Positions 25,685 to 33,655 of a stretch of DNA of 64,000 nt are shown here, piece after piece. Position 1 is the stretch's first letter; every line of letters starts with the position of its first letter. The DNA is from Streptomyces hygroscopicus (GTDB lineage: Bacteria; Actinomycetota; Actinomycetes; Streptomycetales; Streptomycetaceae). Made by a program: the position numbers and the translations under genes. The notes beneath the pieces were generated by a model. That model made no database searches. It was not told the DNA's origin and was given only the letters and a program-made list of their open reading frames with translations. The stretch lies in contig NZ_LBMW01000014.1 in assembly GCF_026168105.1 (NCBI RefSeq), forward strand, positions 97,576 through 161,575, given 5' to 3'.

Positions 25685-27216
25685 CGCCGCGTCGGGCCCG
25701 GTGTTCGCGGCGCCGGGGGTGAGCGCGGATAGGTGGTCGCGTGCGGCACCGGGGCACGGAGCGCGTGGGGGGTGCGCTCCGGGCCCGGCTGGCGCGGCCT
25801 GGGCACGGCCACGGAGGGTTCTACCGTGCCCACGGTGAGGGCCTGTCCACTTCCGCCAGTCCTCTCCGCGCCCGCGGCACAGACATTTTCGGCACCGGCG
25901 GACGTCTCCGGGCCCACGGCGGAGACGGGTTCGCGACCGGTGAACGTCTCCGGGCCCGCGACAAGGACCTGTTCGCCATCGGGGGACGTCTCCGCACCTG
26001 CGACAGGAGCGTGTTCGCCCACCTCCGGCGTCTCCGCACCCGCGACACAGGAGTGTTCGCCACCTTCCGGCGGCTCCGGATTCGTGCCCGGGCGCCGCAG
26101 TCCCGCGTACCAACGGGCGAGAAGGACGACGAGTCCGGGCAGGCTCGCCACGAAGCTGAGTACGCCGTAGACGACCGCGACTGCGAGCCCCAGGTCCGCG
26201 CCGAGGCACGCCGCGCCGAAGGCCCAGGCGGTGACGCCCTCACGGGGACCCCAGCCGCCGATGTTCAGCGGGAGCCCCATCGCGATGAGGGCGAGCAACG
26301 CCAGGGGCAGCAGGGTGGCCGGGGACGCGTCCGACCCGGCGACGCGGGCAGCCACCAGGAACATCAGCAGATGCCCGGCGAGTACGACGACGGACGAAAG
26401 GAGGACGGCCGGCCAGCTGCCGCGGGCCAGCAGGGCGGTCCGCGCCTCGACGAGCGCGGCGCCGAACGCACGGCGCCCGCGCGACGGGCGGGGCGCCCGG
26501 CCCATCCGCACCGCCGCCACGACGGCGAGGGCACCGAGCGCGCCGAGCGCCAGCAGTCCGGCGAGGTGACGGGCCTGGCTCAGCACCGGCGAGGGCATCG
26601 TGAGCAGGGCCGGCACGCCGACGGCCACGAGGGCCACCTGGCCGGCCGTGCGCTCCAGGACCACGGCGCGGACGCCGCGGCCCATGTCACCGGCGCTCTG
26701 TCCGTGCCGCACCGCGCGGTGCACATCGCCGAGAACACCGCCGGGGAGCGCCGCGTTGAGGAACAGCGCGCGGTAGTAGTCGGCGACGGCGGCGCCGAGC
26801 GGCAGCCGGATACCGAGCGCACGAGCGACGCGACACCAGCGCCAGGCGCTGAACACAGTGGTCAGCACGCCGATCCCGAGCCCCGCGAGCAGGGTCGGGA
26901 CGTCGATCCGCCGCAGCCCGTCGAGGAACACACCGGTGCCGAGCCGCCACAGGAGCACCCCGAGGATGGCGGCCCCGGCGACCGTGCCGAGGTGCGTGCG
27001 CAGGGCGCGCCGGACAGGGCGGCGCGGGGTGGAGGGTGCCTCGTCCGAGGCGGGAGCCGAGGTGGCTTCCCTGGGAGGCGCGGGCAGGGTCGCCGCACGT
27101 TCCTCGGCCGACGGCGCACCGGCCTGTGCCGGGGAAGCCGTGCCGTCGGCGGGCAGGGCGCCGGCGACCGCCTGCGTGCCGACGACCGCAGTCGGCGCTG
27201 CCGTCGGCGCGGTCAT
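25513..27216 (-). CDS. Lysylphosphatidylglycerol-synthase-TM/flippase-like membrane protein
   Basis: A 567-residue protein. After a Pro/Ala-rich cytoplasmic N-terminus (about 70 residues), residues about 75-385 are a polytopic membrane domain of the UPF0104/MprF-TM type. Typical segments are Y-Y-R-A-L-F-L-N-A-A-L-P-G-G-V-L-G-D, V-V-L-E-R and G-G-W-G-P-R-E-G. A hydrophilic tail of about 180 residues follows, containing five degenerate repeats of 14-15 residues around E-x3-V-A-G-A-E-T and a low-complexity end that runs antisense into the creatininase gene. The ATG overlaps the methyltransferase stop by 4 bp. It may flip or export a lipid-linked product. The true C-terminus is uncertain. Confidence 0.75.
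   Translation of the reverse strand: MTAPTAAPTAVVGTQAVAGALPADGTASPAQAGAPSAEERAATLPAPPREATSAPASDEAPSTPRRPVRRALRTHLGTVAGAAILGVLLWRLGTGVFLDGLRRIDVPTLLAGLGIGVLTTVFSAWRWCRVARALGIRLPLGAAVADYYRALFLNAALPGGVLGDVHRAVRHGQSAGDMGRGVRAVVLERTAGQVALVAVGVPALLTMPSPVLSQARHLAGLLALGALGALAVVAAVRMGRAPRPSRGRRAFGAALVEARTALLARGSWPAVLLSSVVVLAGHLLMFLVAARVAGSDASPATLLPLALLALIAMGLPLNIGGWGPREGVTAWAFGAACLGADLGLAVAVVYGVLSFVASLPGLVVLLARWYAGLRRPGTNPEPPEGGEHSCVAGAETPEVGEHAPVAGAETSPDGEQVLVAGPETFTGREPVSAVGPETSAGAENVCAAGAERTGGSGQALTVGTVEPSVAVPRPRQPGPERTPHALRAPVPHATTYPRSPPAPRTPGPTRRHDRCRPSGFATGTPPAASSEATREKYASKESASVASSCFPFSAEASEGRPTTPDSV
25875..26090. repeat. 42-45-bp degenerate tandem repeat in the flippase-like gene tail
   Basis: On the plus strand, units begin with GTCTCCG(C/G) and share GTTCGCC and CCGG blocks at intervals of about 42-45 bp. 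They encode the repeated 14-15-residue motif of the tail on the minus strand. Around five units can be traced with decreasing similarity. Confidence 0.6.
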
Positions 27217-28181
27217 GACGTTCCTCCCGACGGCTGCGGCAGGACGAGCACGTCGCTGTGGTGCACCACCACGCGCAACTCCCCCGCCACGCAGGTGGCC
27301 AGACGCTCCCGCAGATACGCTTCGGCGGAGGCCTCGAGGTCCGGCCGCTCCTCCACGGCCGCGCCGACCCAGCCCCGCAGCCACTCCTCGGTCAGCGCGG
27401 CCTGCTCGGCGCCGAGCCGCCAGGGGCTCGGATGCACCCGCACGCTCGCGCCCAGCCGGGTGAAGGCCTCGCAGGCCGCGTCCACCGCGTCGGGGCCGAG
27501 GAGTTCACCACGACGCTGATGCGCGTTGAACGCCTCGCCGATCTCCCGGTCCAAGGGGTGCGCGGGCGTGATGTCGACACGGCCGACGACGGAGAGCGTC
27601 AGCAGCGCCGGGCAGCCTGCGCCCACACAGGCAGCGGCGAGCGTGTCGATCTCTTCGGCGGTGAGGACGTCGAGGAGCGCGGACGCCGTCACCAGCGAGG
27701 CCCCGGCCAGGGCGTCGGGGGTGAGCCGCCCTATGTCGCCGCGCTGGGTGGTGACGGTCACCCGGCTGCCGTCGGCGGCCGTCCGGGGCGCCCCCACCGT
27801 GGCGAAGTGCAGCAGATACGGGTCCCGGTCGTGCAGGACCCAGTGCTGGGCGCCTTCGAGGAGCGGGGCCAGCCAGCGGCCCATCGAACCGGTGCCGCAC
27901 CCCAGGTCGTGCACGACGATGTCGGCGGGACCGCCGGCCCGGTCGGCGAGCCGGATCCGCAGCGGGTCGAGCAGGTCACCGGAGCGCGCCGCCGCGTCGG
28001 CGGGCTCACGCAACTGGAGCCATTGCGGGGCGTATCGGGGTACCTCGGACTGACCGTTGCCTGGTGCGGGTATCGCGGAGAGGGCCCCGGGCTCGGAGGT
28101 GTCCGCGGGCGCCGTGGTGCGCTGGGGTATCTCCGGTGTCGTACCCGCCTGGGGTCCCGAAGGGGTCGTACCCGTGTTCAT
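27213..28181 (-). CDS. Class I SAM-dependent methyltransferase
   Basis: A 322-residue protein. SAM motif I is V-H-D-L-G-C-G-T-G-S-M-G (about 90-101), followed by a motif II-like V-L-H-D-R-D-P near 115 and G-D-I-G-R-L near 145. The first 50 residues are Pro/Thr-rich and probably disordered. The acceptor is unknown. It overlaps both the glycosyltransferase and the flippase-like gene by 4 bp (ATGA), so it belongs to the same operon. Confidence 0.85.
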   Translation of the reverse strand: MNTGTTPSGPQAGTTPEIPQRTTAPADTSEPGALSAIPAPGNGQSEVPRYAPQWLQLREPADAAARSGDLLDPLRIRLADRAGGPADIVVHDLGCGTGSMGRWLAPLLEGAQHWVLHDRDPYLLHFATVGAPRTAADGSRVTVTTQRGDIGRLTPDALAGASLVTASALLDVLTAEEIDTLAAACVGAGCPALLTLSVVGRVDITPAHPLDREIGEAFNAHQRRGELLGPDAVDAACEAFTRLGASVRVHPSPWRLGAEQAALTEEWLRGWVGAAVEERPDLEASAEAYLRERLATCVAGELRVVVHHSDVLVLPQPSGGTS

Positions 28182-29359
28182 GCCGCCCTCCGAGGGTCGT
28201 GGTGCAGCCGCCCCAGGACGCCCGCGAGGCTGCGGGCCGTGGTCGCCCATCCGTCCAGCGCGGCCCGGCGTCCACGCGCGGCGGACTTCAGGCGCCGCCG
28301 CACGTCCGCCTCGCCGAACCAGCCGCGCAGCTCCGCGGCGAGCGCTGCGGGGTCCTCCGGCGGGACGAGGATTCCGGGCACACCGCCGTCGGGCGCGCGC
28401 CCGACCGCCTCCGGCAGGCCGCCGACGTCGGTGGCGAGGACCGGGATGCCGCGGGCGAGCGCCTCGGTGACGGCCATGCCGTACGTCTCGGCGTACGAGG
28501 TGAGGACCATGAGGTCGGCGGCGGCGTAGCTGGCGTCCAGTTCGGCACCGGTCCGGGGTCCGGCCAACTGCAGCCGGTCGCCGAGGCCGTGCTCGTCGAT
28601 GAGGGCACGCAGGCGCTCGACGTACGCGGGGTCGTGGCCGAGCCCGCCGACGCAGACGCAGGTCCACGGCAGGTCGGTGACCGTGGCGAGGGCCTCGATG
28701 AGCCGGTGCTGCCCCTTGCGCGGGGTGACCGCTGCGACGCACAGCAGCCGTGAGACGCCGTCGGTGCCGGGGGCCAGGGGCGCGATGTCCGCGCCGGGGG
28801 CGGCGACATGGACGCGCTCGGGGGCGAGCCCGTGGTGGGAGACGAGCCGGCGCACGGCCCAGTCGCTGGTGGCGACGACGGCGGGCACGGCCCGCAGGGT
28901 GGCGCGCTCCTTGGCGTCGAGCTCGGCCGCGGTCTTCGGGTCGAGACCCGTCTCGTCGCCGAGCGGCAGGTGCACGAGGACGGCGAGGCACAGGCGTTCG
29001 GCCTCCGGCACGACGATCTCGGGGACGCCGCAGGCGACGAGACCGTCGAGCATGACGACCGTGCCGTCGGGCAGTTCCCGCAGCGCCCGGGCGAGTTCCG
29101 CGCGGGCCGCCGCGTCCGGCCGGGGCCAGGAGCCCTCGACGGTGTGCGGGTGGATCTGCCAGCCGAAGCCGGGCAGGTCGAGACAGATTCGGCGGTCGTA
29201 GGCGTTGCCGCCGCTGGGGGCGGCCGGATCGTCCACGCCGCCCGGCATGACGAAGTGCACGGTGCGCAGCGACATGGGAATGATGTCCGCGTTCTTCAGA
29301 GCCGGGTGCTGCACGGGCACGTAGCTCAGGGAGGCCCGGTCGACGGTCATGTCTGTCAC
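28178..29359 (-). CDS. GT-B fold glycosyltransferase (family 4-like)
   Basis: A 393-residue retaining-type glycosyltransferase. The C-terminal donor domain has V-T-P-R-K-G-Q-H-R-L near 215 and the E-T-Y-G-M-A-V-T-E-A-L-A-R-G-I-P-V motif near 300 with the E-x7-E pair. The N-terminal domain begins near residue 30 with V-H-F-V-M-P-G-G-V-D-D-P. The GTG at 29359 overlaps the PTPS stop codon (GTGA). No membrane segments. Probably glycosylates the product of this cluster or its lipid carrier. Confidence 0.88.
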   Translation of the reverse strand: MTDMTVDRASLSYVPVQHPALKNADIIPMSLRTVHFVMPGGVDDPAAPSGGNAYDRRICLDLPGFGWQIHPHTVEGSWPRPDAAARAELARALRELPDGTVVMLDGLVACGVPEIVVPEAERLCLAVLVHLPLGDETGLDPKTAAELDAKERATLRAVPAVVATSDWAVRRLVSHHGLAPERVHVAAPGADIAPLAPGTDGVSRLLCVAAVTPRKGQHRLIEALATVTDLPWTCVCVGGLGHDPAYVERLRALIDEHGLGDRLQLAGPRTGAELDASYAAADLMVLTSYAETYGMAVTEALARGIPVLATDVGGLPEAVGRAPDGGVPGILVPPEDPAALAAELRGWFGEADVRRRLKSAARGRRAALDGWATTARSLAGVLGRLHHDPRRAA

Positions 29360-29754
29360 AGGGCACGCTCGTAACTCGCCCAGGCGATGTGCGACTCGTG
29401 CAGCGTGACGGCGATGCCCCCGATCTCACGGGCGCTCTCGCCCAGCGCGCCCTTGTGGATCCGCTCCGCGAGGCGGTCGGCGATCACCTTGGCCAGGAAT
29501 TCCGTCGAGGTGTTGGTGTTCGCGAAGTCCGGTTCGTTGTCGAGGTTGCGGTAGTTGAGCTCGCTCACCACGGCGCCGAGCTCCTGCGTGGCCAGTCCGA
29601 TGTCGACGACGATGTTGTCGTCGTCCAGCTCGGCGCGGCGGAAGGTGGCGTCCACGAGGAACGTCGCTCCGTGCAGTCGCTGCGCGGGTCCGAAGACCTC
29701 GCCGCGGAAGCTGTGGGCGACCATCAGGTGATCGCGGACGGTGATGCTGAACAA
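29356..29754 (-). CDS. 6-pyruvoyl-tetrahydropterin synthase/QueD-like protein with altered active site
   Basis: A 132-residue T-fold protein of the PTPS/QueD family: A-H-S-F with H14, R-L-H-G near 26-29, N-T-S-T-E-F-L-A-K near 80 and a C-terminal L-H-E-S. Family members use three His zinc ligands and a Cys within C-x3-H-G-H. Here H28 is kept, the second His is replaced by A30 (H-G-A) and the Cys position is A24. It is therefore unlikely to run the normal reaction. It may bind a pterin- or pyrimidine-like intermediate or use different chemistry. It starts the tightly overlapping block PTPS-GT-MT-flippase. Confidence 0.82.
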   Translation of the reverse strand: MFSITVRDHLMVAHSFRGEVFGPAQRLHGATFLVDATFRRAELDDDNIVVDIGLATQELGAVVSELNYRNLDNEPDFANTNTSTEFLAKVIADRLAERIHKGALGESAREIGGIAVTLHESHIAWASYERAL

Positions 29755-29916
29755 CGGACGACCCTCCAGGTGCTGCCTCTGATCCCCTGCCGGGGCACGT
29801 CGTGTAGTACGGCTGCCCCGTGCGCGTTGTTCAGGTGCCCGTTCTCCTTGTTTCGAGGTTTCCTGGGAGTTCCTTGGGGGTTTCCCCGGAGTCCGGGCAA
29901 CTCGGGCGGCGGGGGA

Positions 29917-30897
29917 TCAGTCGGCGTCGTACAGGACTCGGTGGCACAACCCCTTGAGCTCACCACGTGTGAGGCGTGGCAGCACGTCGGGGAGGTCCTC
30001 GAAGGCGGACTCACCGGTGATGAGCGCGTCGAACGCGGGATCGGCGAGCAGGTCGAGGGCGAGGGCCAGCCGGTCGGCGTACGTGCGTCCGGCGCGGGCG
30101 CGCGGCGAGACGGTGCCGACCTGGCTGCTGCGCAGGGTGAGGCGGCGCGAGTGGAAGGCCTCGCCGAGCGGCAGGGTGACGCGCCGGTCGCCGTACCAGC
30201 TGAGTTCGACGACTGTGCCCTCCGGGGCCAGCAGCTCCAGGGACCGTACGAGTCCCTGTTCGGTCCCGCTGGCGTGGACGACGAGGTCGCGCTCGCCGAG
30301 CGCGTCCTCGGGCAGGGCGAAGTCGACGCCGAGCGCTCGGGCGGTCTCGGCGCGTGCGGGATCGGCGTCGACGAGCTGGACGCGGACCCCGGGATGGCGG
30401 GCGAGGAGGGCGGCGACGGAGCATCCGACCATGCCGCCGCCTACGACGGCGATCCGGTCCCCGACCTGGGGTCCGGCGTCCCACAGCGCGTTGACGGCGG
30501 TCTCGACGGTGCCTGCGAGGATGGCGCGCCCGGCGGGCACGGCGTCGGGTACGACGGTGACGGCCGAGGCCGGGACGACGTATCGGCTCTGGTGCGGATA
30601 CAGGCAGAAGACGGTCCGTCCGACCAGCTCGGCGGGTCCGTGTTCCACCCGTCCGACACTCAGGTAGCCGTATTTCACGGGTGCCGGGAATTCACCCTCC
30701 TGGAAGGGGGCACGCATGGCCGCATGCTGGCTGTCCGGCACACCGCCGCGGAAGACGAGGGTCTCGGTGCCGCGGCTGACGCCCGAGCACAGCGCGCGCA
30801 CCAGCACCTCGCCGTCACCGGGCTCGGGCAGCTCGACGTCCCGCACCTCCCCCTGCCCCGGCGAGCGCAGCCAGAAGGCGCGTGCTGTGAGGTCCAT
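29917..30897 (-). CDS. MDR-superfamily dehydrogenase (zinc-type alcohol dehydrogenase-like)
   Basis: A 326-residue medium-chain dehydrogenase. The N-terminal GroES-like domain has C-S-G-V-S-R-G-T-E-T (37-46), the variant seen in BchC-like and sugar-oxidising members rather than the classical zinc pair. The cofactor motif is A-V-V-G-G-G-M-V-G-C near 148-157. No structural-zinc Cys cluster is seen. It lies 162 bp upstream of the PTPS gene on the same strand and likely acts in the same pathway on a sugar- or pterin-like alcohol. Confidence 0.85.
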   Translation of the reverse strand: MDLTARAFWLRSPGQGEVRDVELPEPGDGEVLVRALCSGVSRGTETLVFRGGVPDSQHAAMRAPFQEGEFPAPVKYGYLSVGRVEHGPAELVGRTVFCLYPHQSRYVVPASAVTVVPDAVPAGRAILAGTVETAVNALWDAGPQVGDRIAVVGGGMVGCSVAALLARHPGVRVQLVDADPARAETARALGVDFALPEDALGERDLVVHASGTEQGLVRSLELLAPEGTVVELSWYGDRRVTLPLGEAFHSRRLTLRSSQVGTVSPRARAGRTYADRLALALDLLADPAFDALITGESAFEDLPDVLPRLTRGELKGLCHRVLYDAD

Positions 30898-31004
30898 GTG
30901 CGTGCTCCTGAACGATCGGCCGACTCTTCACGTACGCAGCTACGAGAAGTCGCGCACAAGGTACGCGCGGAGATCGAATCTGTCACTTGGCCGGAGGGTG
31001 AGCG

Positions 31005-31790
31005 GTGGCCCTGAACCACACATACGACGCGAGGCTGTTGCAGCAGGAGACGACCGTGGGAGCGGGCGTGCAGGTGCTGCTGCTGACCTTGCTGGGCACG
31101 GCGATCGGCATGGGCCCGGCCGGCTGGCTGACGGGGCTGGCGTTCGCGCTCGCCACCTGGGCCGTACTCACCCGCGCCGTGCTCCGCTCGCGTCTGCGCT
31201 CGTTCGGCATGGCCAACCGGGTCACCCTGGGCCGGGCGACCCTGGTGGGCGGGGTCACGGCGCTGGTCGCGGACTCGTTCGAGAGCTCGCCGCCGGTGAC
31301 GCTCTTCGTGGGCCTGACCGCGGTGGCGCTGATCCTGGACGGTGTGGACGGCAAGGTGGCCCGCCGCACGGGCACCTCGACCGCGCTCGGCGCGCGCTTC
31401 GACATGGAGGTCGACGCGTTCCTGATCCTGGTGCTCAGCGTGTACGTGTCGATGTCGCTCGGCCCGTGGGTGCTGCTGATCGGCGCGATGCGGTACGTGT
31501 TCGTCGCGGCGGCCAAGGTGCTGCCGTGGCTGAACGGCGAACTGCCGCCGAGCATGGCGCGCAAGACGGTGGCGGCGTGGCAGGGCATCGCCCTGCTGAT
31601 GGCTGGTTCGGGCCTGCTGCCGTATGCGGCGACTGCGGGGGTCGTCGCATCCGCCCTGGCGTCGCTGGTGTGGTCGTTCGGACGGGACGTGCTGTGGCTG
31701 TGGAGCGTGCGGGAGGGTGACCGGGGACCGGCCCAGACGGTCGGCGACGCGGTGATGCAGCCGGTCGCGGAGCTGGTGGCGGGCGGCTGA
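31005..31790 (+). CDS. CDP-alcohol phosphatidyltransferase family membrane protein
   Basis: A 261-residue membrane protein with the signature D-G-V-D-G-K-V-A-R-x8-G-x3-D-x3-D (D112, D115, G129, D133, D137), which binds the CDP-activated alcohol and metal. About six membrane segments. Members form phosphodiester bonds between a diacylglycerol or polyol and a second alcohol. It uses a GTG with a strong GGAGGGTGAG ribosome-binding site. It is divergent from the MDR dehydrogenase (107 bp), so it may add the lipid part of the cluster's product; this is inference. Confidence 0.88.
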   Translation: MALNHTYDARLLQQETTVGAGVQVLLLTLLGTAIGMGPAGWLTGLAFALATWAVLTRAVLRSRLRSFGMANRVTLGRATLVGGVTALVADSFESSPPVTLFVGLTAVALILDGVDGKVARRTGTSTALGARFDMEVDAFLILVLSVYVSMSLGPWVLLIGAMRYVFVAAAKVLPWLNGELPPSMARKTVAAWQGIALLMAGSGLLPYAATAGVVASALASLVWSFGRDVLWLWSVREGDRGPAQTVGDAVMQPVAELVAGG

Positions 31791-31844
31791 GCGACGGGCT
31801 GCGGCATTCCCGGCCGACGGGCCGCGGCACCGGCGCACCCCCGC

Positions 31845-31866
31845 GACGGCCCGCTACGGGGCCGTC
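31845..31866. terminator. Candidate bidirectional terminator between convergent genes
   Basis: GACGGCCC (31845-31852) pairs with GGGCCGTC (31859-31866) with a 6-base loop. It overlaps the last codons of the minus-strand RpiB-like gene and lies 55 bp after the phosphatidyltransferase stop. Confidence 0.4.
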
Positions 31867-32309
31867 CTGCCGAGGTCGAGCCGGCCGACATGGGCCACGT
31901 TCTCCCGGTCGTCGGTGTCCCCGCTCGCCTCGGCGGCGAACCAGGCGTCGAGGATCTCCTTCAGCAGCGGCCCGGACGTCAGCCGCAGGCTGAGCGCCAG
32001 CACATTGGCGTCGTTCCAGCGGCGGGCGCCGTCCGCCGTGTACGCGTCCGTGCACAGCGCCGCACGCACTCCCGGCACCTTGTTCGCGGCGATGGACGCC
32101 CCGGTGCCGGTCCAGCAGCACACGACCGCCTGGTCCGCCGTCCCGTCGGCGACCTCACGGGCCGCCGCCTCCGAGCACGCCGCCCACTGAGGGTCGGCCC
32201 CGGGGCGCAGCGCCCCGTGCGTCAGCACCTCGTGGCCGCGGCTGCGCAGCTCCTCGACGAGGCAGCGGGCCACGGGTTCGTCCATGTCCGAGGAAACGGC
32301 GATCCGCAT
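31854..32309 (-). CDS. RpiB/LacA/LacB-family sugar-phosphate isomerase-like protein
   Basis: A 151-residue protein of the ribose-5-phosphate isomerase B family. It has the N-terminal R-I-A-V-S-S-D strand and the central C-C-W-T-G-T-G-A-S-I-A-A-N-K segment holding the catalytic Cys and phosphate-binding Gly loop. R-W-N-D-A-N-V-L-A-L-S, typical of the family, is near 108. RpiB interconverts ribose 5-phosphate and ribulose 5-phosphate, but many homologues act on other sugars. It stands alone on the minus strand. Confidence 0.85.
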   Translation of the reverse strand: MRIAVSSDMDEPVARCLVEELRSRGHEVLTHGALRPGADPQWAACSEAAAREVADGTADQAVVCCWTGTGASIAANKVPGVRAALCTDAYTADGARRWNDANVLALSLRLTSGPLLKEILDAWFAAEASGDTDDRENVAHVGRLDLGRTAP

Positions 32310-32443
32310 GTTCCGGAGCGTACTCGCCCCGGTCTTCCGGAACGTGCTCGTTCACGCCCCCCAGGTGGCCATGGCGGCCCACGGGGTACTCGGGCCCCAC
32401 GAGGCGGGCACACCATGCGGACCGGCGCGGAAAGGAACGGGAC

Positions 32444-33073
32444 GTGAGCGGCAGCGAGCGGCTGCGGGAGTACCGCGGCAAACGCGACTTCGGCCGGACC
32501 GGCGAGCCGGAGGGCGCCCAGGCGCCCTCCGGCGACCGCGACGAGGCGTCCCGCGAGGCGCCCCTGTTCGTGGTGCAGATCCACGACGCGAGCACGATGC
32601 ACTTCGACTTCCGGCTCCAGGTCGGCGACGTCCTCAAGTCCTGGGCCATCCCCAAGGGGCCGTCCACCGTGCCCGGCGACAGGCGCCTCGCCGTGCCCAC
32701 CGAGGACCATCCGCTGGAGTACGCGGACTTCGAGGGTGTCATTCCGGACGGCGAGTACGGGGCCGGAACGGTGATCGTCTGGGATCGCGGCTGGTACGAA
32801 CCGCTGAGCCATGACCGCCGTGATCGGCCCGTGCCCTTCGAGGAGTCGCTGAGGCGGGGGCACGCCACGTTCCGGCTGCACGGGTCCAAGCTGCGCGGCG
32901 AGTACGCCCTCACCCGGTTCCGCGGGCGAGAAGGCGGGGACGAGGCCTGGCTGATGGTGAAGGCCGGCCACGCCCGCTCCGGTGGACGCACGACGCCGGA
33001 CCCGCGCCGTGCCCGCTCGGTGTGCAGCGGACGTACGCTCGCCCAGGTATTCGCGCGCACCCACGGAGAGTGA
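32444..33073 (+). CDS. LigD-type 3'-phosphoesterase domain protein
   Basis: A 209-residue stand-alone homologue of the 3'-phosphoesterase domain of bacterial DNA ligase D. It has F-V-V-Q-I-H-D-A-S-T-M-H-F-D-F-R-L near residue 42 (His and Asp metal ligands), L-K-S-W-A-I-P-K-G-P near 64, H-P-L-E-Y-A-D-F-E-G near 90 and I-P-D-G-E-Y-G-A-G near 100. Such enzymes trim 3' phosphates or ribonucleotides at double-strand breaks. It uses a GTG start after AAAGGAACGG. A broken ligase gene follows, so the NHEJ-like pair is incomplete here. Confidence 0.9.
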   Translation: MSGSERLREYRGKRDFGRTGEPEGAQAPSGDRDEASREAPLFVVQIHDASTMHFDFRLQVGDVLKSWAIPKGPSTVPGDRRLAVPTEDHPLEYADFEGVIPDGEYGAGTVIVWDRGWYEPLSHDRRDRPVPFEESLRRGHATFRLHGSKLRGEYALTRFRGREGGDEAWLMVKAGHARSGGRTTPDPRRARSVCSGRTLAQVFARTHGE

Positions 33074-33079
33074 GCGCTG

Positions 33080-33501
33080 ATGGGCCGTCTCCTGTATGCG
33101 CTGCCCGAAGAGCAGCGACGGCTCCTCGTCCCGGCGCGTGCGGGTGCCGAACTCGCCGCACGCCCCATGCTCGTCACGCTGAGCAACAGACGGGACTTCT
33201 GCCGCGACGGCGAGTGGGCCTTCGGCTCCGTTACGCGGGCAGGGCCGGCACCTGGTTCGACCGGCGTACGCTGCCCGGCCTGCGCGCCCGGCTCGACCAA
33301 ATGGCGGTCGCCACCTCGCCGTTCGCCGGTGCGGTGCGTGAGAAGGGCGCCCACTGGGTGAAGCCCGTACTGGTCGCGCAGATCGGGTTCACGGAGTGGA
33401 CCCGGGACGGCATGCTGCGCCATCCGCGGTTCCTCGGGCTGCGCGACGACAAGGCGAGCGAGGTCGTGCGCGAGCGTCCGGCTGGGCGCGTGGCCGGGTG
33501 A
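33080..33501 (+). pseudogene. ATP-dependent DNA ligase gene with internal deletion and frameshift
   Basis: From the ATG at 33080 the frame gives a ligase-like N-terminus with M-L-V-T-L-S-N-R-R-D-F and W-A-F. Near 33219 the reading frame changes and the sequence jumps to the C-terminal OB-fold region: G-T-W-F-D, then H-W-V-K-P-V-L-V, F-T-E-W-T-R-D-G-M-L-R-H-P and L-G-L-R-D-D-K. The whole nucleotidyltransferase core with the catalytic Lys is missing. It starts 6 bp after the phosphoesterase gene. Confidence 0.78.
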
Positions 33502-33655
33502 CGGGTGCATGGCCGGTGAGGGGACGACCGGCGGGAGAGGACGGGCCCGGCACTCGGGCTGCGAGAGGATGCGCTCGGTGACGCCGGGCGAGGCGCCCGC
33601 CGCGAGTGCCCGAGGTCGGCCCGCCTTTCGGGCCCGGAAGAAGGTGCGGTGATCC

